Positions 1 through 5,254 of a stretch of DNA of 5,254 nucleotides are shown here, piece by piece (the first letter of the stretch is position 1; each line of letters opens with the position of its first letter). Source of the stretch: an uncultured Sediminicola sp. (GTDB lineage Bacteria > Bacteroidota > Bacteroidia > Flavobacteriales > Flavobacteriaceae); assembly GCA_938039345.1 (NCBI GenBank), contig CALHVB010000101.1, positions 1 to 5,254 on the forward strand, written 5' to 3'. The notes beneath the pieces were generated by a model. It was not told the origin of the DNA. It saw only the letters and a program-made list of their open reading frames with translations, and ran no database searches. The translations under genes and the position numbers were made by a program.

Positions 1-1094
1 ACACTGTGATCTTGTCTAATATCTAAATTAGCAAAGTGCGTTTTAAAAATTTTAACTTTATCTATAAAATGATCTAAATCTGCTAAATATAAACCATGAA
101 ATTTTTCTACGATAATAGTTCTAATTTTCTCTAATGGTGCTATAATATCATTGTAACTAACATGTTTATTAGGGTTAAACATAGCAGTATACAATTGGGC
201 ACGTAAGCTACTAACAAACTCTTGTACCTCACTAAAAGTTAACTTTTTTTGTAACTTCTTTAAATCGTTATAATAACATTTCATTAATGTTATACGCAAC
301 TCATCTGCCACCTTACTTGTAATATCTGCTGTTACAAAAGGGTTACCATCTCTATCTCCACCAGGCCAAAATCCTAATTTCATGATATTATGGTTCTCAA
401 AAGGCAGCTCTGTATTGCTAATATTTTTCTTTATGTAGGCATATAAATCTCCAACAGCATCATAATACACATTTCTTAAAATATGTATGATATTTTTAGC
501 CTCGTCTACAGGAGTTGGCTTTTTAGAATTAATAAGCGATGTTAAGCCTAATTGTTGTAAAGCTACATCTACCTCATCTATCTTATCATCTAAAATTAAT
601 GTTCTTAATTCTGATATAATATCTAATACAGCTGGTGTATAAAATTGTGTTGGGTGAGCCGTAAATACCAATCTTGCACTAAAGGTTGATAATTTTTCTG
701 CTATTTTATCCCAACTTTTATTTTTATCGATTAACTGAAAATAGTCTTTTATAGATAAATTACTTGTATGTTGGTATATTTTTGGGAATGCAGCATCTTC
801 TACACTATCATACAAAACAACCTGACGTTCTACGTACTGAATAATACGAAACATAAAATCTATTTGCTCCTTTTCGGAATCAATAGCCAAATAGTTTTTA
901 AAAAATACGTCTAAAATCTCCTTTGGGCTTTTACCCGATTTTAGTCCTTTTTGACATTGGTCTAGCATTAAAGGAATTACCATTCCAACATTCTCTATAT
1001 GTCGGTAAGGTAAATTTAAAAACAGGCTGTTATAAACATTAAATTTGTTATTAACCGATTTTTTAAATTCCTTTAATCGTGAAGTCTGCTTCAT
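1..1094 (-). CDS. ppc: Phosphoenolpyruvate carboxylase, N-terminal part (3' end runs off the window)
   Basis: This is a cytoplasmic enzyme that carboxylates phosphoenolpyruvate with bicarbonate to give oxaloacetate and phosphate, an anaplerotic step feeding the TCA cycle. I translated the minus strand from ATG at 1092-1094; 364 codons stay open to the window edge. Three family signatures appear in the right order. VFTAHPTQ (residues 143-150) contains the catalytic His147, matching E. coli His138. GFWPGGDRDGNP (241-252) matches the GGDRDGNP block. LDIRQ (357-361) contains Arg360, matching E. coli Arg396. The family is usually about 850-950 residues, so less than half is visible; the GRGGS loop and the aspartate-inhibition site would lie beyond the edge. 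The start is supported by an in-frame TAA at 1134-1136 with no ATG in between, and by an A-rich leader with a weak AAAGAG. The gene lies 122 bases downstream of pyc on the same strand. The final E of the usual TAHPTE motif is Q here. The family call is very secure; only the C-terminal half is unseen. Confidence 0.96.
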   Translation of the reverse strand, partial: MKQTSRLKEFKKSVNNKFNVYNSLFLNLPYRHIENVGMVIPLMLDQCQKGLKSGKSPKEILDVFFKNYLAIDSEKEQIDFMFRIIQYVERQVVLYDSVEDAAFPKIYQHTSNLSIKDYFQLIDKNKSWDKIAEKLSTFSARLVFTAHPTQFYTPAVLDIISELRTLILDDKIDEVDVALQQLGLTSLINSKKPTPVDEAKNIIHILRNVYYDAVGDLYAYIKKNISNTELPFENHNIMKLGFWPGGDRDGNPFVTADITSKVADELRITLMKCYYNDLKKLQKKLTFSEVQEFVSSLRAQLYTAMFNPNKHVSYNDIIAPLEKIRTIIVEKFHGLYLADLDHFIDKVKIFKTHFANLDIRQDHS

Positions 1095-1117
1095 ATTCTC
1101 TTTTACTTTTATATAAG

Positions 1118-1164
1118 TTAATGGTTTTAATTTTTATACATACGCTTTTGTGTAATACCATTAA
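1118..1164. repeat. 8-bp perfect inverted repeat in the ppc leader
   Basis: TTAATGGT at 1118-1125 is exactly complementary, reversed, to ACCATTAA at 1157-1164, with a 31-base spacer. It sits within the 122-base gap between pyc and ppc, upstream of the ppc start. It could be an operator half-site pair or a long-loop RNA stem. The right arm overlaps the right arm of the hairpin at 1142-1168, so the two RNA structures could not form together. The DNA is very AT-rich, so chance pairing is possible. Confidence 0.4.
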
Positions 1165-1168
1165 GCGT
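1142..1168. repeat. 6-bp perfect hairpin upstream of ppc
   Basis: ACGCTT at 1142-1147 pairs with AAGCGT at 1163-1168 around a 15-base loop. On the minus strand it follows directly after the U-tract of the pyc terminator and would lie in the 5' leader of ppc if transcription starts near the terminator. It has no U-tract of its own on the minus strand and is therefore not an obvious terminator. Its two GC pairs per arm make it more stable than most pairings in this AT-rich gap. Its role is unknown. Confidence 0.4.
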
Positions 1169-1208
1169 AAAAAAACCCTGAGCAAAATTAATTAATCTAA
1201 GGGTTCTT
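1169..1208 (-). terminator. Rho-independent terminator of pyc
   Basis: Read on the minus strand, AACCCT (1205-1200) pairs with AGGGTT (1179-1174). The outer part is extended by A-T pairs and one G-U wobble, and the inner part by AG/CT after one mismatch. The loop is about 14 bases. The downstream arm runs into seven consecutive T (1175-1169). The hairpin begins about 9 bases after the pyc stop codon, a normal position for the terminator of that gene. It separates pyc from ppc, so co-transcription would need readthrough. Confidence 0.78.
1183..1190 (-). promoter_or_regulatory. Candidate -7 box for ppc inside the pyc terminator loop
   Basis: The minus strand reads TAATTTTG here, a perfect match to the Bacteroidota -7 consensus TAnnTTTG. 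The same nonamer, TAATTTTGC, forms the better-supported -7 box upstream of pyc. No TTG is found at the expected distance upstream, where there is only a T-rich run around 1211-1215, so the -33 element is weak or absent. If used, transcription would start around 1176 and give a ppc leader of about 80 bases. It is the only perfect TAnnTTTG match I see between pyc and ppc. Confidence 0.4.
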
Positions 1209-1216
1209 TAAAAATT

Positions 1217-4200
1217 CTATTTTAAAACAAGTACTAAATCTTCTGCATTTACTAATGAACCTGCTTTTAATTCTATACTTTGTACTACTCCTTCTTCTGT
1301 TGCTGTAACCGATGTTTCCATTTTCATGGCCTCGATAATAAATAAAGGCTGATTTTTCTTAACCTCTTGCCCCTTTTTTACCAATACATTAGATAATAAG
1401 CCTTGTAATGGCGCTCCTACCTCTTTTTCGTTAGAAGCATTTGCTTTTTTATTTTCTACTTTAGTTACTTTTATAGCAGTATCTTTTACCACTACGTTTC
1501 TTAACTGCCCGTTTACTTTAAAGAAAATACTAACATTACCTGCTTCATCTGGCTCTCCTTTTAACATTAGAGAAACTAAAATATTTTTTCCTTTGTCTAA
1601 TTCTACCATAATCTCTTCTCCTACTTCCATTCCGTAGAAAAAGTTTTTGGTTGGTATATTCATTACATTACCATACTTAACATGTTTGTTATAAGCATCG
1701 GTAAATACTTTTGGATATAGTTTGTAGGATAAGAAATCTGTAATTTCTAACTCGCGCCCCATTCCTTTTTTAAACTTTCTTTTAAAAGATTTAAACTCAT
1801 TATCAAAATCTATAGGCTCTAAATGCGCATTTGGCCTTTCTGTAAATGGTTTTTCGTCTTTTAAAACAATTCTCTGAAGCCTTTCTGGAAAACCTCCAAA
1901 TGGTTGTCCTAACTCTCCTCTAAAGAAACTCTTTACAGATTCTGGGAACGATATATCTTCTCCTTTTTCTAAAACATCTTGTACAGTTAAGCTATTACTA
2001 ATCATATATTGCGCCATATCTCCTACAACTTTAGAGCTAGGCGTTACTTTTACAATATCTCCGAACAACTTATTTACTTCGCCATACATTTTTGTTACTT
2101 CTGGGAATTTATCTTCTAAACCTAAAGCAATGGCTTGCCCTTTTAAGTTAGAATATTGTCCTCCAGGTATTTCATGGTTATATACTTCACCCGACCCCGA
2201 CTTTAAACCAGACTCAAAAGAGTAATAATAACTACGTACAGTTTCCCAATAATTAGAATATTCTGCTAATTTTTCTGCATTTAAATTATTCTCGCGCTCT
2301 GTATAGCGTAACATTTCCATCACGGAATTAAAGTTAGGTTGCGATGTTAAACCAGAAAGTCCTCCTAAAGCGACATCTATAACATCTACTCCTGCTTCTA
2401 CTGCTTTTAAATACATCGCAGCTTGCGTAGCAGATGTATCGTGCGTGTGTAAATGTATTGGTATTTTTAATGCTGATTTTAATGCTGATATTAGTTCAAA
2501 AGCGGCATTTGGTTTTAATAAACCTGCCATATCTTTTACGCCTAAAATATGTGCTCCTGCATTTTCTATGTCTTTAGCCAACTGTACATAGTACTTTAAA
2601 TCGTATTTTGTTTTAGTTGGGTCTAATATATCTCCTGTATAACAAATAGAACCTTCTGCTAATCCGCCTGTTTTTGTTCGTACATGTTCTATACACGGTG
2701 CTATAGACTTCATCCAGTTTAGTGAATCAAAAACACGAAAAACATCTACTCCTGTTTCCCAAGATTTCTCTACAAATTTCTCTATTAAATTATCTGGATA
2801 TGCTTTATAACCTACACCATTAGAACCTCTAATTAGCATCTGCAATAATACGTTTGGCATTGCTTTTCTTAAGCTTGCTAAACGTTCCCATGGGTTTTCT
2901 TGTAAAAAACGAAGACATACATCAAAAGTTGCTCCTCCCCATACTTCCATACTAAATATTTCTGGGTGGTTTTTAGCGTAACCTTCTGCTACTTTTAGCA
3001 TATCTACCGTACGCATACGTGTTGCTAATAAACTCTGATGCGCATCTCGCATAGTGGTATCTGTATAATGAATCTTCTTTTCATTCTTTAACCACTGTGC
3101 AAATTTTTCTGGACCAAGTTCTGTTAACATATCCTTTGTTCCTTTTGGATAAGGATCAAACTTAGGGTATGCTGGTATTATTGGTTTAGAAAAAACACGA
3201 CTATTGTCTTTTTTCTTTACATCTGGATTTCCGTTTACAATAACTTCTCCCAGAAAATTCACTAATTTATTACCTCTATTTTTAGGTTCTTTTATTTGAA
3301 ATAAACTAGGCTCGTTCTTAATAAAATTAACGGTTACTTTACCGTCTCTAAAAGTATCGTGCTTTAGTATATTATCTAAAAATGCCATATTGGTTTTTAC
3401 ACCACGAATACGGAATTCTGCTAATGCTCTACGCATTTTTTTACAAGAACCATCTAAAGTTCTACTAATAGCAGAAACTTTTACCAACATAGAATCGAAG
3501 AAAGGAGAAATAACAACTCCTTGGTATACACTACCCGCATCTAATCTTATTCCTAAACCAGATGCACTTCTGTAGGTTGTAACTACTCCATAGTCTGGTT
3601 TAAAATCGTTGGTAGGGTCTTCCGTAGTTATTCTACATTGTAATGCGTACCCTGTTATAACTACTGACTCTTGACCTTTTATATTAATTTCATCGTCTGA
3701 TAATTTATACCCGGCTGCTATATACAACTGTGTTTTTATCAAATCGATATTGGTAATCATTTCGGTTACCGTATGCTCTACTTGTACTCTTGGGTTTACT
3801 TCTATAAAGTAAATACTACCATCATCATCTACCAAAAACTCTACTGTACCAATGTTATTGTAGTTTACGGCTTTACAAATATCTACAGCATATTTATATA
3901 GGCTATCTTTCGTTTCTTGTGGTAATCCAAAAGAAGGTGCAAACTCTATTACTTTTTGGTATCTACGTTGTACAGAACAATCTCTTTCAAATAAATGAAC
4001 AATATCTCCATGCGCATCTGCTACGATTTGCACTTCTATATGCTTTGGATTTTGAACATATTTTTCTAAGAAAACAGTATCATCTCCAAAGGCATTTAAA
4101 GATTCTCTTTTTGCTTCCGGATAGGCTTTTCTTAGTTCTTGTTCCGATGTTATTACACGCATTCCACGACCACCACCGCCAGAAGCTGCTTTTAACATTA

Positions 4201-4669
4201 TTGGATACCCGATAATTTCTGCTTCTGCCAAAGCAACATCAATAGTATTTAAATCTTTTTGACTACTACGAATAATAGGCACATTATTAGCTACAGCTAC
4301 TTCTTTTGCCATTATTTTGTCTCCTAAAGCTTTTAAGACAGATACTTTAGGACCTACGAAAATAATTCCGTTTTCTTCACATCTTTCGGCAAACTCAGCA
4401 TTTTCGGATAAGAAGCCATATCCTGGATGTATAGCATCTATATCATTATCTTTCGCTATTTTTATAATAGCATCTATGTCCAAGTAAGGTTTTAAAGGCT
4501 CATGATCTTCACCAATTTGGTAGCATTCATCGGCTTTGTAACGGTGGAGTGAGTAACGGTCTTCGTAGGTATACATTCCTACGGTTTTAATCCCCATTTC
4601 TACACAAGCTCTAAATATTCGGATGGCTATCTCTCCCCTATTTGCTACTAAAACCTTTTTAATTTTCAT
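1217..4669 (-). CDS. pyc: Pyruvate carboxylase (biotin-dependent, single-chain)
   Basis: This cytoplasmic enzyme makes oxaloacetate from pyruvate, bicarbonate and ATP; it is normally a homotetramer activated by acetyl-CoA. All domains of the 1150-residue family are present. Biotin carboxylase spans about 1-450: Lys118, Lys160, the Gly-rich SGGGGRGM loop (163-170), His210/Glu212, ERDCSVQRR (228-236), Glu290/Asn292/Arg294/Glu298 in EVNPRVQVEH, and Arg346. Carboxyltransferase begins near 530: DTTMRDAHQS (537-546) with metal ligand Asp542, Lys712 in GVKDMAG (the carbamylated lysine), metal ligands His741 and His743 in HLHTHD, and Thr876 in VTPSSK, the likely transcarboxylation Thr by its spacing from Lys712. 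The tetramerisation/allosteric region flanks it. The C-terminal biotinyl domain (about 1083-1150) has EAMKM with biotin-accepting Lys1116, 34 residues from the end. The start is fixed by an in-frame TAG at 4691-4693 with no other ATG between. The leader is A-rich with no clear Shine-Dalgarno. No lesion is seen; it should be active. Confidence 0.98.
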   Translation of the reverse strand: MKIKKVLVANRGEIAIRIFRACVEMGIKTVGMYTYEDRYSLHRYKADECYQIGEDHEPLKPYLDIDAIIKIAKDNDIDAIHPGYGFLSENAEFAERCEENGIIFVGPKVSVLKALGDKIMAKEVAVANNVPIIRSSQKDLNTIDVALAEAEIIGYPIMLKAASGGGGRGMRVITSEQELRKAYPEAKRESLNAFGDDTVFLEKYVQNPKHIEVQIVADAHGDIVHLFERDCSVQRRYQKVIEFAPSFGLPQETKDSLYKYAVDICKAVNYNNIGTVEFLVDDDGSIYFIEVNPRVQVEHTVTEMITNIDLIKTQLYIAAGYKLSDDEINIKGQESVVITGYALQCRITTEDPTNDFKPDYGVVTTYRSASGLGIRLDAGSVYQGVVISPFFDSMLVKVSAISRTLDGSCKKMRRALAEFRIRGVKTNMAFLDNILKHDTFRDGKVTVNFIKNEPSLFQIKEPKNRGNKLVNFLGEVIVNGNPDVKKKDNSRVFSKPIIPAYPKFDPYPKGTKDMLTELGPEKFAQWLKNEKKIHYTDTTMRDAHQSLLATRMRTVDMLKVAEGYAKNHPEIFSMEVWGGATFDVCLRFLQENPWERLASLRKAMPNVLLQMLIRGSNGVGYKAYPDNLIEKFVEKSWETGVDVFRVFDSLNWMKSIAPCIEHVRTKTGGLAEGSICYTGDILDPTKTKYDLKYYVQLAKDIENAGAHILGVKDMAGLLKPNAAFELISALKSALKIPIHLHTHDTSATQAAMYLKAVEAGVDVIDVALGGLSGLTSQPNFNSVMEMLRYTERENNLNAEKLAEYSNYWETVRSYYYSFESGLKSGSGEVYNHEIPGGQYSNLKGQAIALGLEDKFPEVTKMYGEVNKLFGDIVKVTPSSKVVGDMAQYMISNSLTVQDVLEKGEDISFPESVKSFFRGELGQPFGGFPERLQRIVLKDEKPFTERPNAHLEPIDFDNEFKSFKRKFKKGMGRELEITDFLSYKLYPKVFTDAYNKHVKYGNVMNIPTKNFFYGMEVGEEIMVELDKGKNILVSLMLKGEPDEAGNVSIFFKVNGQLRNVVVKDTAIKVTKVENKKANASNEKEVGAPLQGLLSNVLVKKGQEVKKNQPLFIIEAMKMETSVTATEEGVVQSIELKAGSLVNAEDLVLVLK

Positions 4670-4732
4670 GCTATTTTTTGCCTTAAAATTCTAATGAATA
4701 AAGAATATTGAAAAGAATGAATTTTCTATTTG

Positions 4733-4763
4733 CAAAATTACAGTTTTTGAACATGGGTAACAA
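4733..4763 (-). promoter_or_regulatory. Bacteroidota-type promoter of pyc
   Basis: On the minus strand, TTG (4763-4761) is followed after 20 bases by TAATTTTG (4740-4733). This fits the Bacteroidota/Flavobacterium vegetative consensus of TTG, 17-23 bases, TAnnTTTG. Transcription would start near 4726, leaving a leader of about 55 bases before the pyc ATG. A run of nine T on the minus strand (4786-4778) lies 15-23 bases upstream of the TTG, where an UP-like A/T element could act. The promoter lies downstream of the yaaA terminator, so it would make pyc independent of yaaA. Confidence 0.65.
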
Positions 4764-4798
4764 CAGCCCTACTGTATAAAAAAAAAGTATTTTGTTAT

Positions 4799-4828
4799 AA
4801 AAAAACAGCTTTTACAGCCTGTTTTTTC
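4799..4828 (-). terminator. Hairpin terminator after yaaA
   Basis: Read on the minus strand, AAAAAACAG (4827-4819) pairs perfectly with CTGTTTTTT (4808-4800) around a 10-base loop, and the 3' arm ends in a run of seven T. It lies about 35 bases after the yaaA stop codon. The stem is mostly A-T, with only two G-C pairs, so it is of moderate stability. The structure is symmetric and would also read as a terminator on the plus strand, although no plus-strand gene is present here. Confidence 0.7.
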
Positions 4829-4861
4829 AATATAACTTAAAAAAGAAGGACAAAAAAATAA

Positions 4862-5254
4862 TTATCGCACAAAAACAGGCTCGTTTTCTTTTAGTGTATG
4901 CTCTTTACTATACATATAATCATCCAAATTAAATCCTTTAATATCTTCCAAAGTTTTAGCATTGGTATCTATGATATAGCGAACCATTGAGCCTCTAGCT
5001 TTTTTAGCAAAGAAACTAATTACCTTTAATTTATCGTTTTTCCAATATTTAAAAACTGGAGTAATTACAGGCACTTTTAACGCTTTTGCATCAATAGCAC
5101 TAAAATATTCGTTACTTGCTAAGTTAACAAACACCTCGTTTTCTTCTATCTCATTATTTAAATGAGCCGTTAATTGTTTTTTCCAGAAATCATAGAGATT
5201 TTTATTTTTTCCAAAAGCCAGTTTTGTTCCCATTTCTAAACGATATGGCTGCAT
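4862..5254 (-). CDS. yaaA: YaaA-family peroxide stress protein (DUF328), C-terminal half; 5' end outside the window
   Basis: This is the C-terminal 130 residues of a YaaA (DUF328/UPF0246) protein, ending in TAA at 4862-4864. In E. coli, YaaA is induced through OxyR and limits free iron and DNA damage during hydrogen peroxide stress; its biochemical activity is only partly understood and DNA binding has been reported. The visible part aligns well, from memory, with the E. coli protein: [11 protein letters not shown] at the window edge, then [46 protein letters not shown] and KGFNLDDY. The family is about 250 residues, so about half is missing. The ATG at the window edge is almost certainly an internal Met (E. 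coli has the equivalent MRPYRLEMG in mid-protein), not the start. It is followed by a terminator, and nothing links it functionally to the carboxylases downstream. Confidence 0.93.
   Translation of the reverse strand: MQPYRLEMGTKLAFGKNKNLYDFWKKQLTAHLNNEIEENEVFVNLASNEYFSAIDAKALKVPVITPVFKYWKNDKLKVISFFAKKARGSMVRYIIDTNAKTLEDIKGFNLDDYMYSKEHTLKENEPVFVR

Noticed and set aside
1095..1216. Riboswitch in the pyc-ppc gap
   Set aside because: The possible leader is about 80 bases and very AT-rich. It shows none of the conserved cores of known riboswitch classes that I can recognise, only short hairpins.
3390..3575. Plus-strand open frame of 61 codons
   Set aside because: It lies wholly inside pyc on the opposite strand, over conserved biotin-carboxylase sequence. 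It has no recognisable motif and no promoter or ribosome site of its own.
3919..4215. Plus-strand open frame of 98 codons, rich in Leu and His
   Set aside because: It is antisense to the ATP-grasp region of pyc. The Leu/His-rich composition is what the reverse complement of AT-rich Lys/Glu-type codons gives, not a sign of a membrane protein.
4740..4775. ACAGT at 4740-4744 and ACTGT at 4771-4775 flanking the pyc promoter as a possible operator
   Set aside because: There are only five paired bases with a 26-base spacer and no good inner pairing (a GGG/CCC trio is off-register). This is expected by chance in such DNA.
1..5254. Search for a novel defence, mobile or RNA-based system
   Set aside because: Almost all of the window is taken up by three well-known housekeeping or stress genes. 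I saw no transposase, integrase, toxin-antitoxin pair, reverse transcriptase, direct-repeat array or tRNA-like fold. The two gaps are 122 and 192 bases and are explained by terminators, promoter-like boxes and small hairpins.

Overview
The window is AT-rich DNA from what is most likely a marine-type member of the Flavobacteriaceae (Bacteroidota). Three things point this way: the codon usage is strongly A/T-biased; there are no good Shine-Dalgarno sequences before the starts, which instead follow A-rich leaders; and the promoter-like boxes fit the Bacteroidota consensus (TTG, about 20 bases, TAnnTTTG). The genus assignment is not supported by anything here.

All three genes lie on the minus strand, so transcription runs from right to left. 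At the right edge (4862-5254) is the C-terminal half of yaaA, a peroxide-stress protein whose 5' half lies outside the window. A symmetric hairpin terminator (about 4799-4828) follows it. Next comes a good Bacteroidota-type promoter (4733-4763) and a complete pyruvate carboxylase gene, pyc (1217-4669, 1150 residues, all domains and catalytic residues present). A second hairpin terminator (1169-1208) follows pyc. After a short leader with overlapping inverted repeats comes ppc, phosphoenolpyruvate carboxylase (start at 1094), which runs off the left edge with about 364 residues visible.

The two central genes form an anaplerotic pair. Pyruvate carboxylase (biotin and ATP dependent) and PEP carboxylase both fix bicarbonate into oxaloacetate, from adjacent nodes of glycolysis, and so refill the TCA cycle. 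A terminator between them and separate promoter-like boxes suggest neighbouring but separately controllable units rather than one simple operon. yaaA appears functionally unrelated and transcriptionally separated.

I see no mobile element, CRISPR array, RNA gene or novel multi-gene system. The points most worth a second look are the tandem carboxylase arrangement, a perfect TAnnTTTG box inside the loop of the pyc terminator, and the mutually exclusive inverted repeats in the ppc leader. No gene-free stretch exceeds 200 bases.
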